Below are positions 1 through 7,061 of a DNA stretch of 7,061 nucleotides, piece after piece; within the stretch, counting starts at the first letter, position 1; every line of letters starts with the position of its first letter. Below the pieces are notes generated by a model. The model had not been told where the DNA came from. It made no database searches and saw only the letters and a list, made by a program, of their open reading frames with translations. Origin of the DNA: Kofleriaceae bacterium (GTDB lineage: Bacteria; Myxococcota_A; Polyangia; Haliangiales; Haliangiaceae). The DNA is taken from assembly GCA_024642805.1 (NCBI GenBank), contig JAHEAK010000268.1:1-7061 (forward strand). The letters run 5' to 3'. The translations under genes and the position numbers were made by a program.

Positions 1-2040
1 CTGAGTCATCTCGGCTTGTGTCCAACCAACATCATCTGCAGCGTGCGCGGAGAGATCAAGGTGACCGACTTTGGCTTCTTACCTGCCAGGCTTCCGCGCC
101 ACCCGGCTGACGATCCCACGCTCTTGCCGCGCCTGTACTACCTGGCGCCCGAACAGCTCGAGGGCCAGGCCACCTCGCAGGCTTCCGACGTCTACCAGCT
201 GGGCGTCATTGCCTACCAATTGATGACCGGCAAGCGGCCCTATCCGCACACCAAGGCAGCCGAGTTGAGTCAGGCAATGTGCACCGAGGCGCCTCCCAAC
301 TCGGGCCTCGACAAGGCATTCGACAAGGTCTTGCGCCGCGCCATGGCCAAATCTCCGTATGAGAGGTTTTCTGATGCAGCTGCCATGGCCGATGCGCTGG
401 AGGCTGCTCTGCGCAGTGCGCCTGCACCGGGATCCCTCGCCGACGCCGGCAAGGCGGTGAGCAAGAGACAGGCGAGCTTGCAAGCCTCGCGCGACACACA
501 GTCCTCTGGCGCCTTTAGTTTTGCGATGCCGGCGCCCCCGCTCGGCGCCGCAGGCAAAGCTCTCCCTACCCAAGGCGATCGCCTTGGTGCCAAGCTCTCG
601 ACGATCCCGAGCATCTTGCAGCGCGCGGACACGCCGCCGCCGCCCTTTGCCAGCGACACGGAAATCACCAACGAGAAGCCTGGTCGCGCCGCCAGCTTCT
701 CCGACATGGCGACGATTCCCGAGCACGAGCTCATCGAAGACCTGCCGGCTCTGAGCGAGGACATTGCCCTGGGAGCTGCCGGCTCGACTGAGCACGCCAG
801 CCGCGGTCAGTTCATTGGTGGCGAGCGCATCGGGGAAGGCCCGAGCGCCATCACCGGCCAAGGCCCAGCTCGAGACGATGGGCCCGAGGACGAGGCCGAG
901 ACCCTGATCCGCATGGATGTTGCTCGCGGGCAATCGCAGGACGAGAGCGAGACCATGGTCCAGGATGGCGACCAGGATCACGATCACGACCAGGAGCGCG
1001 CGGAGGACGAAGACGAGGAGGAGACCCGATCGGCGCCCAAGACGCCCAGCCCGCCTGGCACCGGGCCTTTGCGCGGTCCCACGGATCTTGCCTTCGACCC
1101 GAGCGCCTTTGACGATCTAGAGGGCATGGAGGAGGAGGTCTCCGAGCTTCTGCAGCTGCCCGAGGGAGCTCCTCTGCCGGTCGAGGTGCCGCATCTTTCG
1201 ACTCTGGGATCCGGTCCCAACGTGCAGGCCCCGCGCGGAACGCCTCGCGAGATACCGGTTCCGCAGGCGCAGCATCTACCGCCGCCTGGCACGGTTCCCG
1301 AGCTTCCCAAGGCTCGGCGTGGCGGGCGCGCTCCGCTTGTGGCCTTGCTCGGAGTTGGTCTCGTCGCCGCCGGGCTCTTGGCCTACGGCCTCCTGGATGG
1401 CGAGGAGAGCAAACCCGCTGGCAAAGTTGCGGCCGTCGTGAAACGCGATGCGGCCACGCCGCCAGACAATCGCGTGCTATCGGAAGAAGTAGGAGATGCA
1501 GGCACTGCCGAGACCGCGCGGGACGCTGCGGTGCTCGTCGCGGAGGCAAGCGTGGACGCGGGTACAGCGACAGCAGAGCTGGATGCTGGCTCGACGGTGG
1601 TGGCGGTGCCTGGCGATGGCTTTCAGATCAGCAGTCGTCCCCTGGGGGCTCAGATCTACCTGGATGGCACCCTAGTGGGTGTCACGCCCATGGAGCTCGA
1701 TCCCTCTGACGACAGCCATCGCGTCGCACTGATCTTACCCGGCTACGATCTCTACACCGGTGACATCAAGGGGCAGGGACACTTCCAATTCGATCTGGCC
1801 GAGGTTAGCTCGCCGGAAGGACCCTTGGGAATCAAGGTCCGCTGTGTGCCCCGCAACAAGGATCGCTACTATATATTCTTAGATGGCGTACCTGTCGGCC
1901 AGCTCTGCCCCTCGGAGCGCATCGGTGTTGACAAGGGCAAACACGAGATCGAGATCTACGATCCCATCACTGACTCGCGGCGCTCGTTCACGGTCGACGC
2001 CGAGGACACCAGGCGTTCGCATCGCGTGCTCGTCGATTGA
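1..2040 (+). CDS. Kinase-like (probable pseudokinase) membrane protein with PEGA-type C-terminus, 5' partial
   Basis: The frame is open from base 1, so the gene starts left of the window. A TTG at 16 is not a credible start because it falls inside the kinase catalytic loop. Residues below are counted from that TTG. The visible kinase C-lobe runs to about residue 135: catalytic loop HLGLCPTN, metal-binding DFG (TDFGF), activation-segment APE (YLAPEQ), the DVYQLG helix and the subdomain XI Arg (ERFSD). The catalytic HRD Asp is Gly (codon 13-15 GGC) and the HRD Arg is Leu, so phosphotransfer is unlikely. The usual ATP-binding lobe is outside the window. A Pro/Ala/acidic linker follows (about 135-437) with an Asp/Glu/His-rich patch at 309-337. 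One membrane helix lies at about 439-461, then a PEGA-type domain (PLGA at 542-545, YLDGTLVGVTP) and a second, degenerate one (about 606-674, IFLDGVPVGQ). Topology inferred: kinase-like domain in the cytoplasm, PEGA repeats outside. It converges on the FHA regulator gene. Confidence 0.9.
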   Translation: MSHLGLCPTNIICSVRGEIKVTDFGFLPARLPRHPADDPTLLPRLYYLAPEQLEGQATSQASDVYQLGVIAYQLMTGKRPYPHTKAAELSQAMCTEAPPNSGLDKAFDKVLRRAMAKSPYERFSDAAAMADALEAALRSAPAPGSLADAGKAVSKRQASLQASRDTQSSGAFSFAMPAPPLGAAGKALPTQGDRLGAKLSTIPSILQRADTPPPPFASDTEITNEKPGRAASFSDMATIPEHELIEDLPALSEDIALGAAGSTEHASRGQFIGGERIGEGPSAITGQGPARDDGPEDEAETLIRMDVARGQSQDESETMVQDGDQDHDHDQERAEDEDEEETRSAPKTPSPPGTGPLRGPTDLAFDPSAFDDLEGMEEEVSELLQLPEGAPLPVEVPHLSTLGSGPNVQAPRGTPREIPVPQAQHLPPPGTVPELPKARRGGRAPLVALLGVGLVAAGLLAYGLLDGEESKPAGKVAAVVKRDAATPPDNRVLSEEVGDAGTAETARDAAVLVAEASVDAGTATAELDAGSTVVAVPGDGFQISSRPLGAQIYLDGTLVGVTPMELDPSDDSHRVALILPGYDLYTGDIKGQGHFQFDLAEVSSPEGPLGIKVRCVPRNKDRYYIFLDGVPVGQLCPSERIGVDKGKHEIEIYDPITDSRRSFTVDAEDTRRSHRVLVD

Positions 2041-2157
2041 TCGAGGCGCCGGCGGGCAGCCACGCAGAGCTTTTCGAGGCTCGGGTGAGCAGCCACCCGC
2101 GAATGCAGGCGTCGGCACACGAGTGATCGGGCCGCCACCCGCGAGCTAGCAAAGGGC
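2041..2157. other. Convergent intergenic gap with a small hairpin
   Basis: This 117-bp stretch separates the stop codons of two convergent genes. It contains a perfect 6-bp inverted repeat, CGGGTG (2082-2087) and CACCCG (2094-2099), around a 6-nt loop. The hairpin would form in transcripts from either side and could serve as a bidirectional stop, but no T tract follows it on either strand. It is therefore only a weak terminator candidate. No gene or other signal is visible in the gap. Confidence 0.35.
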
Positions 2158-3492
<1,335 letters not shown>

Positions 3493-3700
3493 AACGAATA
3501 AGCTGCGGAGATACTACTACGCGCCACCCATCCATGAACAGCCGCAGTGGAAAGACTTGTGGGAAGGCGCCGGCAAGACTTGTGGGAAGGCGCCGGCAAG
3601 ACTTGTGGGAAGGCGCCGGCAAGACTTGTGGGAAGGCGCCGGCAAGACGCTGGCAAGGGCTAGACCCGAGCCTTTTCGCGGGCCTCGTCAGCGGGCCTAG
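3493..3700. other. 208-bp kinase-to-regulator intergenic region
   Basis: This gap lies between the stop of the kinase gene and the start of the FHA regulator, both on the minus strand. It holds a hairpin next to the kinase stop, four perfect copies of a 23-bp tandem unit, and about 60 bp of unique sequence before the regulator start. No sigma-54 promoter (TGGCAC-N5-TTGC) is visible in the regulator's direction, and only a poor sigma-70-like match (TAGTAT at 3511-3516 on the minus strand) is present. The reading frames crossing it are antisense or frame-shifted relative to real genes and are not credible. The region most likely carries the regulator's promoter and control sites, which is inference. 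Confidence 0.6.
3552..3648. repeat. Tandem repeat array, four perfect 23-bp units
   Basis: Four identical, directly abutting 23-bp units occupy 3552-3574, 3575-3597, 3598-3620 and 3621-3643, followed by a 5-bp start of a fifth (AAGAC, 3644-3648). On the plus strand each unit begins AAGACTTGTGGG and ends GGCGCCGGC. GGCGCC and GCCGGC are each self-complementary, so neighbouring units can pair as short hairpins. There are no spacers, so this is not CRISPR. The 23-bp period is not a multiple of three and the array lies outside genes. It sits 60-156 bp upstream of the FHA regulator start codon, a position compatible with protein-binding sites, but it may simply be a variable-number tandem repeat. 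Confidence 0.97.
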
Positions 3701-3701
3701 C
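3659..3701 (-). terminator. Hairpin abutting the kinase stop codon, possible terminator
   Basis: CTAGGCCCG (minus strand, 3700-3692) pairs with CGGGTCTAG (3668-3660) as nine base pairs including one G-U. A tenth pair uses the last base of the stop codon (3701 with 3659). The 23-nt loop can fold a smaller internal stem. No run of U follows, so classical intrinsic termination is doubtful. It could instead act as an mRNA 3'-end stabiliser or an attenuating structure between the kinase and the regulator. Confidence 0.35.
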
Positions 3702-5284
3702 TACTTGCCCTTGCTTGCCGCGGGACCGCTCGTCTCGGGCTCGGCGTCGAGTTGCGGGCCGGTGAGGCCGACGGCGGCGGCCGCGCCAATGCCCAGCAAG
3801 AGCAAGAGCGAGAGGAGCATCCAGGTGCGTCGCGCCGGCACCGTGGCCAGGCCCTTACGCCGCTTTGCAGGCGCCTGGGGCGAGCGGGGCTGGGCCACTT
3901 CACCCGTAAATTCAGAGGCTTTTCGGCCCGTGCCAGCCACCACCACCACGCCCGTATACTCGTCCGCAGATGTCGCGCTAGGTGCGGGTCTGCCCGCAGG
4001 CCGGGCAGGTAGGCTCACGGGCGCCCGGTTGGCGGCTGAACTCGGCGCTTGGAAGCTTTCGCCGCCGAAGCTGTCGAGATCGACCAGGGGCTTGGCGCCT
4101 TCATTTTGACCTGCGCCCAGCGCGGCCAGGGAGGTGAGCTCCACGCCTTTGAGATCGCCGAGCAAGGTCAGTGAGGTCTTGGCCCGCTCGCGGCGTCGGT
4201 TGGCGGGATTGACGAAGGAGCCGCCGACCGCAAGCACCTCGCCCATGTCGTCATCGGGCTCGTCTTGAAAATCGATTTGCTGGGTGCCCTCTTCGTGATC
4301 GTAGAGCTCGGTACCAGCGCCAGGAGTGTTCTCGGCGTCCTCGTCGCGCCAGTGCGTGTGTGAGCCGCAGGCCTGGCGCAGGTGGGTAGCCAGCTCGGGC
4401 GCCGACATCATCAGACCGTGGCGGTGGGCGCAGCGCAGCAGGGCTTCTTGAAACTCGGCCGCGGTTTGATAGCGGTGCGCGGGATCGACCGAGAGCGCGC
4501 GCAGCATGACCTTGTCGAGCTCGGCGGGTAGACCTGGAACCTTCTTGGAGACCAGGGGAATTGGTCGCGAGTAGAGCTCGTCGGCGGAGGTGGTGATGCC
4601 TGCAGCCACGAAGAGTCGCTCGCCGGTGATGATCTCGTAGAGGCACACGGCCATCGAGTACAGATCCGAGCAGGCGTCCATACTCTCGGAGCGCGCCTGC
4701 TCCGGCGACATATAGCCAACCTTGCCCTTTACCCGATAGAAGACCGAGTTGTGGGTGGCGGCCTTGGCGATGCCGAAGTCGGTGAGTTTGACCTCGCCGT
4801 TGCCAGAAACCAGAATGTTGGAGGGCGAGATGTCGCGGTGGATCAGGCGCAGGTGGTTGCCATCGGTGCCGCGCTTGTTGTGCGCGTAGGCCAGCGCCGA
4901 CAAGAGCTCGCGGGCGATGTACAAACCAGCGGCGGGTGAGATCTTCTTGCCGCGCTGTTTGGCCTTCTTGAGAAGAGTTCGTAAGTCGGCGCCATCGAGG
5001 TACTCCATGACGATGAAGTGCTCTTCACCGGCGGTGACCAGATCGATGGTGTGGACGATGTTGGCGTGATCGAGGGTGGCGGAGAGGCGCGCCTCGCGTA
5101 AGAAGAGATCGATGAACTCCGGCTGACGCGTGAACTCGGGCAGAAGCTGCTTGAGCACCACCTGCTTCTCAAAGCCGCCAGCGCCCAGCTTCTTGCCAAG
5201 ATAGATCGCACCCATGCCACCCTCGGCCAGGTACTCGAGGACGACGTAGCGATCGATAGGCGCGCCTTGCGGGCTTGTAGCCAT
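3701..5284 (-). CDS. Membrane-anchored eukaryotic-type Ser/Thr protein kinase
   Basis: This 527-residue protein has a complete kinase domain at about 12-285. It shows a glycine-rich loop (AEGGMGAIY, 20-28), ATP-binding Lys45 (VVLKQL), helix-C Glu64 (LREARL), catalytic loop HRDISPSN (149-156, Asp151), DFG (169-171), an SPE variant of APE (193-195) and Arg271 of subdomain XI. All core catalytic residues are present, so it should phosphorylate Ser/Thr. A 200-residue low-complexity, partly acidic linker follows, with candidate phosphothreonine segments (GTQQID at 333-338, EYTGVV at 442-447, EFTGEV at 458-463). One membrane helix (about 489-507) and a 20-residue tail end the protein. There is no sizeable sensor domain outside the membrane, so input probably comes from partners or the tail. 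The ATG at 5284 is fixed by an in-frame stop 27 bp upstream. No clear ribosome-binding site is visible. The gene follows the permease operon by 55 bp and precedes the FHA regulator, a plausible substrate. Confidence 0.95.
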   Translation of the reverse strand: MATSPQGAPIDRYVVLEYLAEGGMGAIYLGKKLGAGGFEKQVVLKQLLPEFTRQPEFIDLFLREARLSATLDHANIVHTIDLVTAGEEHFIVMEYLDGADLRTLLKKAKQRGKKISPAAGLYIARELLSALAYAHNKRGTDGNHLRLIHRDISPSNILVSGNGEVKLTDFGIAKAATHNSVFYRVKGKVGYMSPEQARSESMDACSDLYSMAVCLYEIITGERLFVAAGITTSADELYSRPIPLVSKKVPGLPAELDKVMLRALSVDPAHRYQTAAEFQEALLRCAHRHGLMMSAPELATHLRQACGSHTHWRDEDAENTPGAGTELYDHEEGTQQIDFQDEPDDDMGEVLAVGGSFVNPANRRRERAKTSLTLLGDLKGVELTSLAALGAGQNEGAKPLVDLDSFGGESFQAPSSAANRAPVSLPARPAGRPAPSATSADEYTGVVVVAGTGRKASEFTGEVAQPRSPQAPAKRRKGLATVPARRTWMLLSLLLLLGIGAAAAVGLTGPQLDAEPETSGPAASKGK

Positions 5285-5311
5285 GGCCGGGCAGTGTAGC
5301 AGCAGTGCTCA

Positions 5312-5338
5312 GGCCGGCGAAAGAAATCACCGCCAGCC
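5312..5338 (-). other. Intercistronic hairpin upstream of the kinase gene
   Basis: In the 55-bp gap between the Cys-rich protein gene and the kinase gene, GGCTGGCG (minus strand, 5338-5331) pairs with CGCCGGCC (5319-5312). This gives eight base pairs including one G-U, around an 11-nt loop. No U tract follows, so it is not a convincing terminator and read-through into the kinase gene is possible. It may modulate relative expression or mRNA processing. The structure is seen in sequence and its function is unknown. Confidence 0.3.
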
Positions 5339-5339
5339 G

Positions 5340-5621
5340 CTAGGGCCTGCGGCAGTCCATCAGTGCCTGGCAGTCATCGCCGGCCTTTTTGGCACACTCG
5401 ACGTGCTTGTCGACCAGGATTTTGCCTGCGTTGTCGCGCTCGAGGCGAACACAGGCCTCGATGCACTCTTCGAGATCGTAGGGGAAATCCTCGTCGAGCT
5501 TGGTCTTGCTCTCCGCGCACTCGGTCTCCTGCCGGCACACGCTTCGGCAGTGTTCGCTCTGCGGGTCGCCGCAGGCCATGGCCGCGGTCGACACGAGGAT
5601 GAGGGCAATCAAGGCACGCAT
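5340..5621 (-). CDS. Small secreted or lipid-anchored Cys-rich protein
   Basis: This 93-residue protein is not assigned to a known family. Residues 1-16 are a short export signal (MRALIALILVSTAAMA) followed directly by Cys17. The cleavage context AMA-C fits signal peptidase I (A-x-A) and only loosely fits a lipobox, so lipoprotein anchoring is possible but not certain. The mature part is hydrophilic with eight further Cys at 25, 29, 35, 53, 57, 76, 84 and 90, including two CX3C pairs (25/29 and 53/57). This suggests a disulfide-stabilised helical fold outside the cytoplasm. The ATG shares one base with the oppC stop (TAATG), which indicates translational coupling and membership of the permease operon. 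It is far too short to be the transporter's substrate-binding protein. A longer open frame covering this gene and running back across oppC is an artefact, because oppC is clearly coding there in another frame. Confidence 0.82.
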   Translation of the reverse strand: MRALIALILVSTAAMACGDPQSEHCRSVCRQETECAESKTKLDEDFPYDLEECIEACVRLERDNAGKILVDKHVECAKKAGDDCQALMDCRRP

Positions 5622-6586
5622 TAGTCTTTTCGCATCTGCGGATCGAGGGCATCGCGCAGTCCATCGCCAAGGAAGTTGAGGGCAAAGATGGTGATGCCCA
5701 TGACTATACCAGGGCCGAGCAAGGTCCAGGGCGAGACGATGATTTGCCCAGCGCCTTCGGTCACCAGAGTGCCCCACGAGGCTCTTGGCGCCTGCACGCC
5801 CAGACCAAGGAAGGACAAAAAGGCCTCGGTGAGCATCACGCTGGGCAGGCTCAAGGTGCTGTAGACGATGATGGGGCCGAGGGTGTTTGGCACCAGATGC
5901 TTGATGAGGATTTGCCTCGGCGTGGCGCCGACGGCTCGTGCGGCCTCGATGAACTCGCGACCACGAAGCGAGAGCACCTGACCGCGCACGATGCGCGCCA
6001 TGTTGAGCCAGGAGATGGCGCCGATGAGGACGAAGAGCATGATGATGTTGGTCACCTGCAAGACCGACATGATGACGATTACGAAGACCACCGTCGGAAA
6101 GGCGTAGAGCACGTCGACGATGCGCATCATGAGGTTGTCGATGCGACCGCCGGCGTAGGCAGAGCTCGCTCCGTAGAAGACGCCGATGGTCAGTGACACC
6201 AGGGTGGCGCTCAGACCGGCGGCCAGCGCCCAGCGCCCGCCTTCCATGGTGCGCACCATCATGTCGCGGCCGAGCGGATCGGTACCCATGGGATGGGCAA
6301 CGCTTGGCGGCGAGGCCAAGAGCTGGCGATCCTGCGAGATGCCGTCGAGGCCAAAGAGTTGGGCGATCCACGGGCCGACGATCGAGAACGCGACGATCAA
6401 CAGCACCAGGCTGCCACAGAAGACCGCCATTCGATTTTTTCGCAGACGCCGCCAGGCCTGCTGCCAGAGCGAGTTTGCGGGCCGAGCAGAGGGCGCGGCC
6501 TTGCGCTCGCTTGGTTTGCCGCTCTGCGCGCCGCCCTGTGCGCTGCCCTGTGCGCTGCCCTGTGCGCGTTCTTGTGTGCCGCTCAT
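5621..6586 (-). CDS. oppC: Oligopeptide/dipeptide ABC transporter permease, OppC/DppC family
   Basis: This 321-residue inner-membrane subunit belongs to a peptide-type (or related nickel/oligosaccharide) importer. The conserved N-terminal segment (about 39-75, WRRLRKNRMAVF then the first membrane helix) matches the OppC N-terminal domain. The family hallmark HPMGTDPLGRDM is at 98-109. The permease core (about 115-310) holds further hydrophobic helices and the EAA loop (EAARAVGATPRQIL, 214-227) that docks the ATPase, followed by HLVPN (230-234). Residues 8-23 are a low-complexity Ala/Gln/Gly/Ser tract built from 12-bp DNA repeats, absent from typical members. The ATG overlaps the oppB stop as ATGA and is preceded by a strong GGAGG-type ribosome-binding site inside the last oppB codons. 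The substrate cannot be told from the permease alone, and no ATPase (OppD/OppF) or binding protein is in the window. Confidence 0.93.
   Translation of the reverse strand: MSGTQERAQGSAQGSAQGGAQSGKPSERKAAPSARPANSLWQQAWRRLRKNRMAVFCGSLVLLIVAFSIVGPWIAQLFGLDGISQDRQLLASPPSVAHPMGTDPLGRDMMVRTMEGGRWALAAGLSATLVSLTIGVFYGASSAYAGGRIDNLMMRIVDVLYAFPTVVFVIVIMSVLQVTNIIMLFVLIGAISWLNMARIVRGQVLSLRGREFIEAARAVGATPRQILIKHLVPNTLGPIIVYSTLSLPSVMLTEAFLSFLGLGVQAPRASWGTLVTEGAGQIIVSPWTLLGPGIVMGITIFALNFLGDGLRDALDPQMRKD
6533..6568 (-). repeat. Three 12-bp in-frame repeats in the oppC N-terminus
   Basis: Three head-to-tail 12-bp units (6533-6544, 6545-6556 and 6557-6568, the last with one base different) read GCCCTGTGCGCT on the plus strand. 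On the coding strand they encode Ala-Gln-Gly-Ser, Ala-Gln-Gly-Ser and Ala-Gln-Gly-Gly in the cytoplasmic N-terminal extension of OppC. Because the unit is four codons long, expansion or contraction would keep the frame. Confidence 0.9.
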
Positions 6587-7061
6587 TGCCCCTCCCGAAT
6601 GCGCGGGTCGAGCACCACATAGGCGAGATCGACGGCCAGATTGAGCAGGACCAGGAAGATGGAGTAGAAGACCAGCACGCCGCTGAGCAGAGCGTAGTCG
6701 CGTGTGTTGACCGACTCGATGAAGTAGAAGCCGAGACCGGGTATCTGAAAGATCTTCTCCACCACGAAAGAGCCGGTGATGAGGCTGGCGGTGGCGGGAC
6801 CGAGGAAGGTGACCACCGGCAAGAGGCCGAGCTTGACCGCGTGGCGCGTGACCACTCGCAGCTCGGTGAGGCCCTTGGCCCTGGCGGTGCGAATGTAGTC
6901 CTGGCGCAAGACCTCGAGCATGCCCGAGCGGGTCAGGCGAGCGATGATGCCGGTGTAGATGAGCCCGAGGGTCAGCGCCGGTAAGATCATGTAGCTCAGA
7001 CCGCCCCAGCGCGCCGGCGGCAACCAGCCAAGGCTTATGGAGAAGGCCAGGATCAAGATCG
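6583..7061 (-). CDS. oppB: Oligopeptide/dipeptide ABC transporter permease, OppB/DppB family, C-terminal half
   Basis: The frame is open to the right edge, so the start lies outside. About 158 residues are visible, roughly half of a family member of 300-340. They include a membrane helix with the LPALTLG segment, the stretch IARLTRSGMLEVLRQDYIRT, and the EAA loop (TARAKGLTELRVVTRHAVK, about 6890-6830) that contacts the ATPase. These are followed by ITGSFVVEKIFQIPGLG, NTRDYALLSG and the terminal helix ending in DPRIREGQ. All are strongly typical of the OppB/DppB permease. Its TGA overlaps the oppC ATG by four bases, so the two subunits are translationally coupled and should form the heterodimeric membrane channel. 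Confidence 0.94.
   Translation of the reverse strand, partial: ILILAFSISLGWLPPARWGGLSYMILPALTLGLIYTGIIARLTRSGMLEVLRQDYIRTARAKGLTELRVVTRHAVKLGLLPVVTFLGPATASLITGSFVVEKIFQIPGLGFYFIESVNTRDYALLSGVLVFYSIFLVLLNLAVDLAYVVLDPRIREGQ
6589..6596 (-). promoter_or_regulatory. Ribosome-binding site of oppC
   Basis: GGGAGGGG on the minus strand lies two bases before the oppC ATG, with the GGAGG core four bases away. It falls inside the last codons of oppB (Arg-Glu-Gly-Gln-stop). It is the clearest Shine-Dalgarno seen in the window and supports the ATG at 6586 as the oppC start together with the ATGA overlap. Confidence 0.75.

Noticed and set aside
16..18. TTG as the true start of the kinase-like gene
   Set aside because: The open frame continues to base 1 and the preceding codons encode part of the conserved catalytic loop, so the gene is truncated by the window edge.
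79..987. 302-codon open frame on the minus strand opposite the kinase-like gene
   Set aside because: It is antisense to a region with clear kinase motifs on the plus strand. Its translation shows no recognisable domain, and long antisense frames are common in GC-rich genes.
2045..2053. GGCGCCGGC in the convergent gap as a further copy of the repeat unit
   Set aside because: Only nine GC-rich bases match, and similar strings occur by chance elsewhere in the window.
3552..3648. CRISPR array
   Set aside because: Copies abut directly with no unique spacers, and no cas genes are present.
3493..3700. Sigma-54 or strong sigma-70 promoter for the FHA regulator
   Set aside because: No TGGCAC-N5-TTGC match was found. 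The best -10-like element, TAGTAT, matches only four of six positions with a poor -35, so no promoter is called.
3534..4109. 191-codon plus-strand frame reading through the tandem repeats
   Set aside because: It is antisense to the kinase C-terminus and its repeated peptide only reflects the 23-bp DNA repeat. There is no supporting domain or start signal.
5340..6620. 426-codon minus-strand frame spanning oppC and the small Cys-rich gene
   Set aside because: Only its last 93 codons are real. The earlier part overlaps oppC in another frame and is Arg/His-rich nonsense.

Overview
The window looks like chromosomal DNA of a GC-rich deltaproteobacterium in the broad sense, most likely Myxococcota. 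The grounds are the dense GC-rich coding, membrane-anchored eukaryotic-type Ser/Thr kinases of the myxobacterial style (catalytic loop HRDxSPSN, a PEGA-type C-terminus), and an FHA-domain sigma-54 activator. The genus cannot be named from this sequence alone.

Layout. Positions 1-2040 (+) hold the 3' part of a kinase-like membrane protein whose start lies left of the window. Its catalytic loop reads HLG instead of HRD, so it is probably a pseudokinase. A 117-bp convergent gap (2041-2157) follows. Everything else is on the minus strand. In transcription order it is: the C-terminal half of an OppB/DppB permease (7061-6583), OppC/DppC (6586-5621, ATGA overlap), a 93-residue secreted Cys-rich protein (5621-5340, TAATG overlap), a complete membrane-anchored Ser/Thr kinase (5284-3701, 55 bp later), a 208-bp gap with a post-stop hairpin and four perfect tandem copies of a 23-bp unit, and an FHA-AAA+-Fis sigma-54-dependent regulator (3492-2158).

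Likely working together. The two permease subunits and the Cys-rich protein are translationally coupled and form one operon whose ATPases and binding protein must lie elsewhere. The active kinase sits directly downstream and could be co-transcribed. Its natural candidate target is the next gene, a regulator that carries a phosphothreonine-reading FHA domain where classical activators carry a receiver. The convergent pseudokinase has a membrane anchor and PEGA-type extracytoplasmic repeats and could be a sensor or scaffold partner. These functional links are inferred from adjacency and domain logic. What the sequence shows directly is the domain motifs, the gene overlaps, the missing catalytic Asp and the repeat array.
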